From an uncultured Myxococcales bacterium (GTDB lineage: Bacteria > Myxococcota_A > Polyangia > Polyangiales > Polyangiaceae): a DNA stretch of 32,785 bases. Below, piece by piece: positions 23,335 to 31,515 of the stretch (positions are counted from its first letter, which is position 1; each line of letters begins with the position of its first letter). The translations under genes were made by a program, and so were the position numbers. The stretch is from assembly GCA_937902985.1 (NCBI GenBank), contig CALFNG010000314.1, positions 1 through 32,785 on the forward strand, read 5' to 3'. The notes under the pieces are model-generated. The model saw nothing but the letters and a program-made list of their open reading frames with translations. It was not told the origin of the DNA and did no database searches.

Positions 23335-24474
23335 TTACTTCCTTTTTCGCACGTCGGAAGCGGCAGTTATCGAACCTCCGGACTCGGTCCCCCCCTCGGC
23401 CGCCCCCGAATGGCCACCGAGCTGAAGCCGGCGCATGACGGCCTTCTTCTGCCGATCCTTGTACCGGGCGTGCGACGCGTCGCCGAGCTCGTTGTGGGTG
23501 TCGGTGTCCCGGTCGACGATCTGGAACTCGCAGATGACGAAGATGACGTCGCCGAGCGCAGCCGCGCTGGGCGGGGCATTGTCGAGAATGCGCTTCGGCA
23601 GCCGGACCGGCATGTCGACCACGAGATGGATGATCTTGTAGGACTCGGCCGAGAACAGGTTCCCGCTGGGGGTGAAGCCCTCGGAATCCCGGTCGTCACC
23701 GCCGTGACCTTGCAGGTGGTCGAGCAGGGGGTTGAGAGCGGTCTTCTCGATGTACGAACGGAACCCGAGCACCGAATTGATGCTCTGCCCGGGGACGACG
23801 TAGTTGAAGGGGAAGAGCCGCTTCGACAGGTACTGGAGGATCGGGAAGATGTCGTCGCGGGTGCGGGTGACGACGCGAAACCGCAGTTTGTCGAAGATCT
23901 GGGCCGCGATCGTTTCTTGTTTCGAGAGGAGCTTGGTGACGAGCGAGTCCTTGTTCTTCCTGCCACCCACGAACTCGACGACCGGAAACCCCGCCGCGAG
24001 CATGGCGCCGATGACGCGATAGACCTTCTCTTCGACGATGTGGAAGACCTCCTGGTCAGACATCGGCAAGACGAAGAGCAGCTCTCGCCCGTCGAGGTGA
24101 TGAATGATGTGCATGCACTTCAGGATCGTGCAGGCGCACATCGCACGGTGCCCGCGGCCCGCGGCGACCATCAATAGCTCGGGGACGGTGGCCTTCTCGA
24201 TGGGTCGCGGGATCGGGTAGTTGAACTGCCGCCGCAGGTACGCGATGGCCTCGGTCTTCACGTGCTCCATCCGCTCGCAATCGCTCGGCTCTTCGAGCCG
24301 CAGCTCTTGCGAGAAGAGAAACTCCCGTATCTCGGCGTCGGTGGCGAAGTCGAGCCGGCGCCAGTCGATCACCGAATCGCCGCGCAAGATGAGTCGTATC
24401 GACTGGAGGTCCGCGAGCGTGAACTCGCTCAGCGGCTTCAAACGCTCGGCCCGTGGCTGTTTGACCTCGTTCAT
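23335..24474 (-). CDS. TIGR04552-like protein with RelA/SpoT synthetase motifs
   Basis: I recall this as a myxobacterial family (TIGR04552) of unknown function. The C-terminal 210 residues read like a RelA/SpoT nucleotidyltransferase, motif by motif: GGRKNKDSLVTKLLSK (170-185) for GRxKxxxSxxxK; DKLRFRVV (195-202) for the DxxGxRvv strand; SYKIIHLVV (278-286) for gYrsxHxxv; CEFQIVDRDTDTHNE (315-329) for the catalytic ExQIRTxxMHxxxE; HARYKD (335-340) for the AAHWxYK end. The helical N-terminal 165 residues lack an evident HD hydrolase motif. Start is ATG 24472-24474; an in-frame TTG at 24519 would add 15 residues. The C-terminus is a disordered, basic tail. Enzyme activity is inferred only. Confidence 0.85.
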   Translation of the reverse strand: MNEVKQPRAERLKPLSEFTLADLQSIRLILRGDSVIDWRRLDFATDAEIREFLFSQELRLEEPSDCERMEHVKTEAIAYLRRQFNYPIPRPIEKATVPELLMVAAGRGHRAMCACTILKCMHIIHHLDGRELLFVLPMSDQEVFHIVEEKVYRVIGAMLAAGFPVVEFVGGRKNKDSLVTKLLSKQETIAAQIFDKLRFRVVTRTRDDIFPILQYLSKRLFPFNYVVPGQSINSVLGFRSYIEKTALNPLLDHLQGHGGDDRDSEGFTPSGNLFSAESYKIIHLVVDMPVRLPKRILDNAPPSAAALGDVIFVICEFQIVDRDTDTHNELGDASHARYKDRQKKAVMRRLQLGGHSGAAEGGTESGGSITAASDVRKRK

Positions 24475-24580
24475 CGCGGCCGGGTTCCACGAGCGATGGT
24501 CCGAGATACCGGCGCTCAACGCAAGGTGGCGCTACGACGGGAAGCGTTGCTGCGAGGGCGAGGGCACGGGCCCGGCGCTC

Positions 24581-24766
24581 TCAGCCTTCGGTGATGTCGG
24601 TCGCGTCGGTCGGGCTGGGGACCGGGGCGTGCCGGCCGAGCGTCAACGTTCCCACGAAGATGCAAAGCGTGACCGCCAGAACGGCGCATTGACCGAGAAA
24701 GGCGCCCGAACAGCCGGCAACGGCGATGGGGGCCACGGCCACGATGTACCAGGGGGTCAGCTTCAT
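24581..24766 (-). CDS. Small membrane protein
   Basis: A 61-residue protein with two hydrophobic stretches (WYIVAVAPIAVAGCSGAF and QCAVLAVTLCIFVGTLTL) and a short polar C-terminus. ATG at 24764-24766, 106 bp ahead of the RelA/SpoT-like start on the same strand, so it could lead that transcript. It may be a two-helix inner-membrane peptide. No family was recognised. Small size makes the call uncertain. Confidence 0.5.
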   Translation of the reverse strand: MKLTPWYIVAVAPIAVAGCSGAFLGQCAVLAVTLCIFVGTLTLGRHAPVPSPTDATDITEG

Positions 24767-24779
24767 TGCGTGAACGTCT

Positions 24780-25278
24780 CCGCGAGGATGCCGGCTGAGT
24801 CACCGGGCGAACGGCAGCGAGATCCGACCGCAAGAGCGTATCGGTATCGAGCGTCTGCCCGACAAACTACATGTAAGCGAAGTTACGACATCCATCTGCG
24901 GCTAGGCCAATTTCTATCGATGTGGCGAGGGTCGGCGCAAGACAAACCGTTTCGCATCCGCCGGTGGTCCACGAAGCACGGAGCGTTCCACGGAGCGTTC
25001 CATGAGACGTTCCGGCGGCTAGTCGTTGAGCGACGCGAGTTGACTACACGCGACCACGACGGCCGATCGAATTCGAAACACCGGTGGATGCCGCGTGTGA
25101 AGCGAGAGGCCGGCGAGCGCGGCGAGCCGCGTCGCTGCGAACGGGCACGCGGCGCGCGCCGAAGGCGTGACGACACACGGTAAGAGCTTGCTGTGGTCAC
25201 GAAGACACGTGCTTGCGGGTCCGTTCACACACGCATGAACGTTGCGAGCGCAGACCGCACGGGTTTATCGTCGTAAAG
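24780..25278. other. Non-coding stretch of about 500 bp
   Basis: Between divergent genes. No frame here has protein-like composition. The part around 24840-24960 is less GC-rich than its surroundings and is the likely promoter area for both directions. A short tandem repeat lies at 24977-25012. No tRNA, riboswitch or other RNA structure was recognised. Confidence 0.6.
24977..25012 (+). repeat. 12-bp tandem repeat, three copies
   Basis: CACGGAGCGTTC occurs twice in perfect tandem (24977-24988 and 24989-25000), then a third copy with two changes (CATGAGACGTTC, 25001-25012). It lies in the non-coding stretch between divergent genes. It may be slippage-generated or a set of binding sites. Confidence 0.7.
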
Positions 25279-25746
25279 GTGGCCGGTTCGACGACGATCT
25301 GGCGCGGCGCGCGGCTCGCGCTGCTCCTCCCTGCGATCGCCTGCACGACCATCGACCCTGGGTCCGACTTCGTCGTACCCCAGGAGGTGTTCGACGCGAA
25401 CTACTACTATTGCCACGTCGAACCGAAGTTCATCGGCGCGAAGAAGTGCGGGCCCGGCGAGGCCTCGGACAACGGCAGCTGCCACTTCAGCTCTTCGGTC
25501 AGCGGAATGTCGCTGCTCGATCATCCTGCGATCGATTGCGGCGGCGGCGATCGCCCGCTCGACATGACGTCGACGGCGGGCGCGGCGCAAAGCAACTTCC
25601 AGGCGGTCTCGTTCGAGATGAGCCACGTCTACATGACCGCGCCGCTGTTCGTGCGGCCGAGCAACGGCGCCAATCACCCCCGGGTCGTCTTCAGCGCGAC
25701 GGATGCCGTCGTGAACCAGCTGCTCAGCACGTGGGCGTCGAAGTGA
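25279..25746 (+). CDS. Cys/His-containing lipoprotein, distantly cytochrome-like
   Basis: From GTG 25279 the protein has a basic start, a hydrophobic stretch and the lipobox PAIAC (ARLALLLPAIAC), followed by TTIDPGSDF. The 155-residue product contains FDANYYYCHVEP, KKCGPG and GSCHFSSSVSGM, a spacing of Cys-His and Gly-Met elements that recalls reduced cytochrome c-like domains, but no true CxxCH is present. It ends VVNQLLSTWAS. An in-frame ATG at 25213 would place 22 residues ahead of the signal peptide and is less likely. The stop overlaps the next start as GTGA. Probably the first gene of an envelope operon. Confidence 0.7.
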   Translation: MAGSTTIWRGARLALLLPAIACTTIDPGSDFVVPQEVFDANYYYCHVEPKFIGAKKCGPGEASDNGSCHFSSSVSGMSLLDHPAIDCGGGDRPLDMTSTAGAAQSNFQAVSFEMSHVYMTAPLFVRPSNGANHPRVVFSATDAVVNQLLSTWASK

Positions 25747-26612
25747 TACGGCTCCTCGAAGCCGCGCGAACCTCGTTCGTCGCGCATCGAGGCTTCCTCG
25801 CCGTGGCCGGCGCCGTCGTCATCTCCGCGCCGCGCCTCGCGCGCGCCGAAGACTCGAAGGCCCCAACGAGCGCGTCCTCCGCGCCGGCCGACGAGATCGA
25901 GCCTCAGGCCTTCGCGCGCGTCGTCGTCGATTCGGCCGAGCTTCGGACGGGTCCCGGGGTCAGCCATCGCGTGCTCTACGACGCTCACCGGGGAGAGACC
26001 TTCGCGCTCGACGGCCGGCCGGGATCCGGCTTCTGGCTTCGTGTGCTCCTACCCGACGGCCGGATCGCGTATGCCCTGGGAGACGAGGTGCAGCCGTTCG
26101 CTGTGACGCCCGGCGAAGAAGGCGCGCCCTCGCGACCGGGGTTCCTCGCGCCGCCGCCCCTCGCAGGCACGCGCGCCGGCTTCGCGCTCCTCGGCGGGAT
26201 CCTGAGTATCCCCGTCGTCGGAGGGGGCGTTCAGCGGTTCGGGTACATCGAGGCGCGCCCGTCGCTGGTCCTGCACAAGACCGTCAGCCTCGAGGGATTC
26301 GTCGGCGACGGTCTCACCTCCGCTGGCGCGCAGCTCCTCTACGGCGCGGGCGTCGCCATCTATCTCGCGCCCGACTGGCCGATCTGCCCCTTCGTCGGCA
26401 TGTTCGCCGGAGGCTTGAGTCTGCGGGGAAACCCGAGCTCGTTCGTCGCGCAACAGGCCGACTATTATGTCGCGCGCGCGGGCGGGGGCGTGCTCTTCGC
26501 GCTCCGAAACCGCATCCTCGTACGCCTCGAGGCCACGAACCTCTCGGTCTTCTCGGCCGACTCGTACAAGAACGCGCAGACGTACTCGGGCGGCCTCGGC
26601 GTCTATTTCTGA
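25743..26612 (+). CDS. Exported SH3-like protein with a C-terminal beta-barrel-like region
   Basis: GTG 25743 overlaps the previous stop. A signal peptide (GFLAVAGAVVISAPRLARA, cleavage near residue 35) leads into a bacterial SH3 domain at about 46-105 (VVVDSAELRTGPGVSHRVLY and GSGFWLRVLLPDGRIAY). After a Pro-rich linker, residues about 140-289 alternate in short amphipathic strands (YIEARPSLVLHKTVSLEGFVG, LLYGAGVAIYL and others) and end in a terminal phenylalanine (GGLGVYF), as outer-membrane barrels do. A cell-wall or metal/peptide-binding role for the SH3 part is possible. Followed after 17 bp by the DUF4266 gene. Confidence 0.83.
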   Translation: MIRLLEAARTSFVAHRGFLAVAGAVVISAPRLARAEDSKAPTSASSAPADEIEPQAFARVVVDSAELRTGPGVSHRVLYDAHRGETFALDGRPGSGFWLRVLLPDGRIAYALGDEVQPFAVTPGEEGAPSRPGFLAPPPLAGTRAGFALLGGILSIPVVGGGVQRFGYIEARPSLVLHKTVSLEGFVGDGLTSAGAQLLYGAGVAIYLAPDWPICPFVGMFAGGLSLRGNPSSFVAQQADYYVARAGGGVLFALRNRILVRLEATNLSVFSADSYKNAQTYSGGLGVYF

Positions 26613-26629
26613 GAGCGAAGAGAGTCCCT

Positions 26630-26899
26630 ATGGAGAAGAAGAACAGGAGATCGGAGACCGGGGCGGTGCCGCGGCCTCGTCGGCTCGTCTTCGCCTCGCT
26701 CGTCTTCGTCGGGCTCGCACTCTCGGCGGTCTCCGGGTGCGCCACGCTCGCGCCTCAGCAGCGCGCGATCCTCGCTGACCCCACCATGCAGTTCGACGCG
26801 GAAGCGAAGCACGAGGCCGCGCTTCATCACGCCATCGACAACCGCGAGGGGTCGATGGGAGGCACCGGCGTCTCCGGAGGAGGGTGCGGGTGCAACTGA
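26630..26899 (+). CDS. DUF4266 lipoprotein
   Basis: An 89-residue lipoprotein: basic start, hydrophobic helix, lipobox LSAVSGC (cysteine at about residue 37), then ATLAPQQRAILADPTMQF and the diagnostic C-terminus REGSMGGTGVSGGGCGCN. These match DUF4266, small lipoproteins usually encoded beside DUF3570, as here. I recall an association of this pair with periplasmic flavinylation (ApbE) and thioredoxin genes; none of those is in the window. The vicinal cysteines of GGGCGC could bind metal or take part in redox chemistry. It overlaps the next gene by 16 bp. Confidence 0.9.
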   Translation: MEKKNRRSETGAVPRPRRLVFASLVFVGLALSAVSGCATLAPQQRAILADPTMQFDAEAKHEAALHHAIDNREGSMGGTGVSGGGCGCN

Positions 26900-28167
26900 C
26901 GCTCGCGTCACGCTCCGTCCGTCGCGCCGGCCTCGCGATCCACGTGGCGTGGGCATGGGCGTGCGTGCTCGTAACGACGTCTCCGGCGCGAGCCCAGGTC
27001 GCCGAGTTCGACACGTCGCACACGGTCTTCTACGAGGCGCCGACCCGAACGCACATGTTCGTGTACTCGCCGTCGGGCGACGTTCAGGTCTCGCCCTTCT
27101 CGTGGCTCGACGTGCGCGGCGGCTGGGAGGCCGACGTCGTGTCGGGCGCCAGCGTGGCGACAAAGGCGGGCGCCGCCTACGAGACGAACCACGGCGCCGA
27201 CGTCATCACGACCGCGAGCGTCCACGACTTCCGCAACCTCGCGAAGGGCGAGTTCGCCTTGAAGGGCGACGCCACGTCGCTCACCGCGGGATACGCGTAC
27301 TCGACGGAGCACGACTACCGCTCCAACTCGATCCACGTGAACGCGCGCACCGACGCGCTCCAGCACAACACGCAGTTCGAGCTGTCTTATGCGCGCAATT
27401 TCGACAGGGTGTGCGACCGGGTCCAGCCGGCGAGCGAGTCCAACCCGACGCGGTCCATAGCTCTCGAGACCTCGGTCGGATGCTTCACCGACGATCCGAC
27501 ACGCATGACCCAGTCGATCGACATCGACACCTACGAGGCGAGCTGGGCGCAGTCCTGGACGCCGATCCTCGAGACTCAGCTCACGTACACCGGCCAGCTC
27601 CTCGAAGGTCTGCAGAGCGACCCGTACCGAAGCCTCGTTCTGGGCGACGGCGTGAAGGCGCAAGAACACGAGCCGACCCAGCGCGCACGCGAGGCCGTCA
27701 CTGCAAAGCTCGCCTGGTACCTGCGGCCGATCCGTGCGGCGCTCCGGTTCTCGGTCCGCGGTTATTACGACACCTGGGCCGTCAAGAGCGGGGCGGTCGA
27801 GGCCGAGTTCGAGAAGTCCCTGGGCGAATCGCTGCGAGTCATGGCCCGAGGCCGGTTCTACAAGCAGACTGGCGCCGTATTCTGGAGCGACGACTACACG
27901 GGGGGAGCCCCGCCCCTCGGACCGAGGGGTCAATACTGGACCGGAGACCGCGAGCTCTCGCCGTTCTGGAGCTGGCTGGTCGGGGCTCGGCTCGTCTGGA
28001 CCTTGGCGCCGACGCAGGGGCGATTGTTCGGAATCATGCAGAGCCTCAAGCTCGCGGGGTCCGCCAACCTCAGTCAATTCAGATACGAGGAGTACACGCT
28101 GGGCGGCACCCCCGTGACGAACGCGCGCGCCTACGTGGCGACGATCAGCCTCACGGCCGCGTTCTAG
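26884..28167 (+). CDS. DUF3570 outer-membrane beta-barrel protein
   Basis: GTG 26884 (or in-frame GTG 26890) starts a 427-residue protein. It opens with a signal peptide (HVAWAWACVLVTTSPARA, cleavage before QVAEFDTS) and continues with amphipathic strands typical of a barrel: THMFVYSPSGDVQVSPFSWL, SLTAGYAYSTEHDYRSNSIH, THRQ-type turns and paired aromatic residues. The last residue is Phe in ISLTAAF, the outer-membrane assembly signal. Two cysteines (VCDRV and GCFTDD) may form a loop disulfide. The DUF4266-DUF3570 order supports the call. Probably a channel or secretion pore for the system; its cargo is unknown. Confidence 0.9.
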   Translation: MRVQLTLASRSVRRAGLAIHVAWAWACVLVTTSPARAQVAEFDTSHTVFYEAPTRTHMFVYSPSGDVQVSPFSWLDVRGGWEADVVSGASVATKAGAAYETNHGADVITTASVHDFRNLAKGEFALKGDATSLTAGYAYSTEHDYRSNSIHVNARTDALQHNTQFELSYARNFDRVCDRVQPASESNPTRSIALETSVGCFTDDPTRMTQSIDIDTYEASWAQSWTPILETQLTYTGQLLEGLQSDPYRSLVLGDGVKAQEHEPTQRAREAVTAKLAWYLRPIRAALRFSVRGYYDTWAVKSGAVEAEFEKSLGESLRVMARGRFYKQTGAVFWSDDYTGGAPPLGPRGQYWTGDRELSPFWSWLVGARLVWTLAPTQGRLFGIMQSLKLAGSANLSQFRYEEYTLGGTPVTNARAYVATISLTAAF

Positions 28168-28243
28168 AGCGCTTCTCGAGCCGGCGCCGGAAGCGACGCT
28201 TCTTCTCGTCCGAGATTGGCGTCGCCCGCCGGTCAGCGGCACG

Positions 28244-28375
28244 TCAACGGCGCTCGTACTGAGATTTGCCGAAGAGGACCTCGCGCGCCTTGTCGTCGGG
28301 GGGAGCCTCGTTGCGCGGCGGAATCGCGAGGCCGCGTTGTGTCGATCGATGCCCGTATGGCTCACGCGGTAGCGG
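28244..28375 (-). other. In-frame protein-like extension beyond the TGA of the sigma-54 activator gene
   Basis: Directly after the TGA at 28376-28378 the same frame stays open for 43 codons to a TGA at 28244-28246. The second half reads NEAPPDDKAREVLFGKSQYE with ordinary codon use and charge pattern; the first half is less coding-like. No ATG or GTG exists in it, so it is not an independent gene in the usual sense. The stop context is TGA-C. It may be a lost C-terminus, a readthrough tail, or chance. Confidence 0.4.
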
Positions 28376-29758
28376 TCAATCGTCGTCCGGGTCCGCGCCG
28401 CGCAGGCCATGCTTCTTGGCCATGTCGTGCAGGTGTTTGCGGTCCATCTTGGCGTCCCGGGAGGCCGCGCTCACGTTGCCGCCGTGCCGCCCGAGCAGCC
28501 ACTTCACGTAGCGTCGCTCGAACTCGCCGTCGTATTTGGCGCGAGTCTCCCGGTACGTCTTGCCCTGCTCGAACTGAAAGACGTCGCCGCCACCCGCGCC
28601 GGACGTCGGGAGGGATACGAGGCTCAGCTCGGCCTGGCCCGTCGCCTGGGCCATGTAAAGCGCGCGGTCGAGCACGTTCCTCAGCTCGCGCACGTTCCCC
28701 GGCCAGTCGTGCGCGAGCAGACCCTGCATGCTCTCGTCGCTCACCTGAACGGGTACGGCCCCCGTCGAGCCTGCCTTGAGGATGTACTCCACCAGTGCAG
28801 GAATGTCTTCACGCCGCCCCCGCAGCGGTGGCACTGTGATGGGGACCACGGCCAACCGAAAGTACAGGTCTTCCCGGAACTTGCCGGCCTGAACTTCACG
28901 TTGCAGGTTGCGTTTCGTGGCCGCCAGCACGCGCACGTTGGTCTTGAGGGTTCGATTGCCGCCAACCCGGCGAAACTCTTTGGTCTCGAGCACCCTGAGC
29001 AGCTTCGGTTGTACGTCGAGCGGCAGCTCGCCGATCTCGTCGAGGAACACGGTGCCGCCGTCGGCCATCTCGAAGGCGCCCTGCCGGGCAGCGACCGCCC
29101 CCGTGAACGCCCCCCGCTCGTGCCCGAATAGCTCGCTCTCGAGGAGCGAGTAGCTCACCGCGCCGCAATCGACGACCACGAAGGGGCCCTGCGCGCGGGG
29201 GCTCTCGGTCCAGATCGCTCGGGCGAGCACGTCTTTGCCGGTGCCGGTCTCGCCTTCGAGCAAGACGGTCGCATCGGTCGGAGCGATGCGCTCGAGGATT
29301 CCGAAGATGCTGCGCATCGCGAGGCTCTGACCAATGGCGCCGCCGAACCAGGTCTTGTCGCTGGGCATCACCTCGACGCTGCGTACCGCCAGACGGACGG
29401 CGATCTCGATCTCGCCGACCTTGAGCACGACGCCCGGCTGAACGACGGCCTCGGTCACGCGTGCGCCCTGGAGCTTCGTGCCGTTGGTGGAGCCGAGATC
29501 TCGAACGTGCACGCCGTCGGCCGCGCGCGTGAGCTCGCAGTGATGACGCGAGACGGTGTCATCGGGAAGCACGAGGTCGTTGTCGGGCGCCTTGCCGATA
29601 CGAAGCCGATCGCCGATGCGACGGCTGGTGCCCTTGGCGCTGCCGGACATGACGACGATCTGGATGCCGACGCTCGACTCCCTCGCCTGGAGGGCGCGCG
29701 TGGCGACCTCCGGTCTCTCGACTTCCATGTCCGAGCTGTCGTCGTCCGGCTGCGTCAT
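28376..29758 (-). CDS. Sigma-54 activator with N-terminal FHA domain
   Basis: Cytoplasmic transcription activator of a type abundant in myxobacteria. Domains: FHA at about 48-120 ([28 protein letters not shown]), binding phosphothreonine and so linking to Ser/Thr kinases; AAA+ at about 138-380 with Walker A GETGTGKD (169-176), GAFTGA (216-221, contacts sigma-54), Walker [12 protein letters not shown], and [17 protein letters not shown]; Fis-type helix-turn-helix near the end ([21 protein letters not shown]). The longest frame starts far upstream, but ATG 29756-29758 (460 residues) is where protein-like sequence begins. Reading continues in frame beyond its stop. Target promoters are not apparent. 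Confidence 0.94.
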   Translation of the reverse strand: MTQPDDDSSDMEVERPEVATRALQARESSVGIQIVVMSGSAKGTSRRIGDRLRIGKAPDNDLVLPDDTVSRHHCELTRAADGVHVRDLGSTNGTKLQGARVTEAVVQPGVVLKVGEIEIAVRLAVRSVEVMPSDKTWFGGAIGQSLAMRSIFGILERIAPTDATVLLEGETGTGKDVLARAIWTESPRAQGPFVVVDCGAVSYSLLESELFGHERGAFTGAVAARQGAFEMADGGTVFLDEIGELPLDVQPKLLRVLETKEFRRVGGNRTLKTNVRVLAATKRNLQREVQAGKFREDLYFRLAVVPITVPPLRGRREDIPALVEYILKAGSTGAVPVQVSDESMQGLLAHDWPGNVRELRNVLDRALYMAQATGQAELSLVSLPTSGAGGGDVFQFEQGKTYRETRAKYDGEFERRYVKWLLGRHGGNVSAASRDAKMDRKHLHDMAKKHGLRGADPDDD

Positions 29759-29886
29759 GCGCTCCCTCGGCCAGCTGTGGAGCTTACCTCGGCCGCTGGG
29801 CCTTCGCTCTTTTCCTCGTGCATGGGGTCCGAGCTCGCCGGGGTCGTTCCGGCGACATCTTCGACGTCGGCACGCGTCATGCCGCG

Positions 29887-30411
29887 TCAACGGGCCTTCA
29901 GTGTGCGAATTCGCGAGACCAGGCCCGCGACGACGGGATCCGGAAGGTTGAAGGCGGGCATGCGGTTTCTGCCCATCTTGATGACCGTGGCCATCTCGCC
30001 GTTGGTGGTCTTTCCCTGCCAGTCGGCGAGGGTCAGGTCCGGAGCCTGCACCATGGGCCCCATCTGGCCGTCGCCACGCCCCGTCGGGCCGTGGCAGGTC
30101 GTGCACTGCTGGCGCCACGTCAGCTCGACGAGCTGTTTCACCTCGGCCGCCGCCGCCCCTCCGCTCGGGTCTCGTTCGCGCTGCACGCCGTTCGGAGCCG
30201 TTGCCGGAGCCTGCGCGCCCATCGCGAGGCGGTTGTCGTCATTCGAGTGATGATCCGACTGCGTCCACTCCGGCAGCGAGTCGGCCGACGGCGGTCGGTC
30301 GCACGCGGCCGCCGCAGTAACGATGAACGCAAGAGCGACACTGCGGCCGATCGACGCGAGAGGCGTTGTCGCGAGCGAGCGAGGCGAAAGCGAAGAAAGA
30401 CCTGCGTTCAT
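29887..30411 (-). CDS. Lipoprotein c-type cytochrome
   Basis: A 174-residue lipoprotein: signal peptide [14 protein letters not shown] with the lipobox cysteine at residue 37, a polar linker to about 90, then a single cytochrome c domain with CTTCH (Cys103, Cys106, His107) and the probable distal methionine Met151 in GRNRMPAFN. It resembles class I mono-haem domains of electron-transfer lipoproteins or oxidase partners. Start is ATG 30409-30411, chosen because it gives the signal peptide; the longer frame extends into upstream DNA without family support. Divergent from panB; 128 bp ahead of the activator gene on the same strand. Confidence 0.9.
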   Translation of the reverse strand: MNAGLSSLSPRSLATTPLASIGRSVALAFIVTAAAACDRPPSADSLPEWTQSDHHSNDDNRLAMGAQAPATAPNGVQRERDPSGGAAAAEVKQLVELTWRQQCTTCHGPTGRGDGQMGPMVQAPDLTLADWQGKTTNGEMATVIKMGRNRMPAFNLPDPVVAGLVSRIRTLKAR

Positions 30412-30577
30412 CGAGTTCGGCGGCAAGGTACAGGGCCGGCTGGGCGATGGCCATTCCTCGCGCCATCCTTGCCGCAGAGGCGCCGTGGCGCTACATCGAG
30501 GGTAGGCGTGGATCGGCGCTTTCCTGGGCTCGTTCGGCCCGCGAGAAGGCACCTGCCGACCGCGACCTGGAGGCGTC

Positions 30578-31459
30578 ATGTACAGCAGCGGGAATGGTCG
30601 GGGCAGTGCTCCGCCGGCGAAGAAGATGACCGTGCCGGACCTTCGGTCGCGGAAGGGCGTGGGCCCTTCGATCGCGATGGTCACGGCTTACGATTACACG
30701 ATGGCGCGGCTGATGGACGAGGCCGGGGTCGACGTCGTCCTCGTTGGAGACTCGCTGGGCATGGTGTTCCAGGGACTCACAACGACGTTGCCCGTGACCG
30801 TCGACGAGATTTGTTACCACGGGCGGGCCGTGGCGCGCGGCGCGCCGCGCGCGCACCTGGTCGGCGACCTGCCGTTCATGAGTTACCAGGTGTCGCCCGC
30901 GCAGGCCGTCGAGAGCTCGGGGAGGCTCGTGAAAGAGGGCGCCTTCGAGGCGGTCAAGCTCGAGGGAGGCGAAGAGATCGCCGAACACGTGCGGCGTATC
31001 GTTCGCGCGGGCGTTCCGGTGATGGGCCATGTAGGGCTCCAGCCGCAGAGCGTCCACGCGCTGGGCGGTTTCAAGATGCAAGGGCGGGGCGTCGACGCCG
31101 CGGCCAAGCTCGTTGCTGACGCAAAGGCCCTCGAGGACGCCGGAGCCTACGCGATCGTGCTCGAGGCGATCCCTCCGGATGTGGCCAGGCAAGTCACGGC
31201 AGCAGTAGGTGTGCCCACGATCGGCATCGGGGCGGGCCCGGCCTGCGACGGGCAAGTGCTCGTGTGCACGGACCTTCTCGGGATGTCGCGGGGCCATGCC
31301 CCAAAGTTCGCCAAGCGCTTCGCCGAACTCGGCGACGCGGTGGTGAAGGCGGCCGCCGACTACGTAGCCGAGGTCCGTTCCGGGGCGTTTCCTTCGGCCG
31401 AACACTCGTTCAAACCGAACCGCGCGGAAGAAGCGGGCGTCGATCTCACCAAGAATTGA
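30578..31459 (+). CDS. panB: 3-methyl-2-oxobutanoate hydroxymethyltransferase
   Basis: PanB transfers a hydroxymethyl group from methylene-tetrahydrofolate to 2-oxoisovalerate, the first step of pantothenate synthesis. Motifs: [20 protein letters not shown], the metal/substrate motif [28 protein letters not shown], and [20 protein letters not shown]. Catalytic-site elements [21 protein letters not shown] are complete. The ATG at 30578 has TGGAGG upstream; M17 is an alternative start. At 293 residues it is slightly longer than usual, from the Ser/Gly-rich N-terminus. panC is not adjacent. Confidence 0.96.
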   Translation: MYSSGNGRGSAPPAKKMTVPDLRSRKGVGPSIAMVTAYDYTMARLMDEAGVDVVLVGDSLGMVFQGLTTTLPVTVDEICYHGRAVARGAPRAHLVGDLPFMSYQVSPAQAVESSGRLVKEGAFEAVKLEGGEEIAEHVRRIVRAGVPVMGHVGLQPQSVHALGGFKMQGRGVDAAAKLVADAKALEDAGAYAIVLEAIPPDVARQVTAAVGVPTIGIGAGPACDGQVLVCTDLLGMSRGHAPKFAKRFAELGDAVVKAAADYVAEVRSGAFPSAEHSFKPNRAEEAGVDLTKN

Positions 31460-31465
31460 AGCGCC

Positions 31466-31500
31466 GGCCGCACCCGCGGCCCCGTCCCATTCGGGGGCAG
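31466..31500. terminator. GC-rich inverted repeats between convergent genes
   Basis: GGCCGC (31466-31471) and GCGGCC (31476-31481) pair around ACCC; an overlapping alternative pairs the GCCCC at about 31480 with GGGGC near 31494-31499. It lies 6 bp after the panB stop and before the convergent lipoprotein stop at 31516, so it may serve both as a terminator, although no T-tract is present. Confidence 0.35.
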
Positions 31501-31515
31501 CGCGGGTGACGACTC

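Noticed and set aside
24221-25183. Plus-strand frame across the non-coding stretch
   Set aside because: Ser/Arg-rich, begins antisense to the RelA/SpoT-like gene, no domain.
25438-25520. Cytochrome c haem site in the 25279 lipoprotein
   Set aside because: Cys-His elements are present but the CxxCH spacing is not, so covalent haem is not supported.
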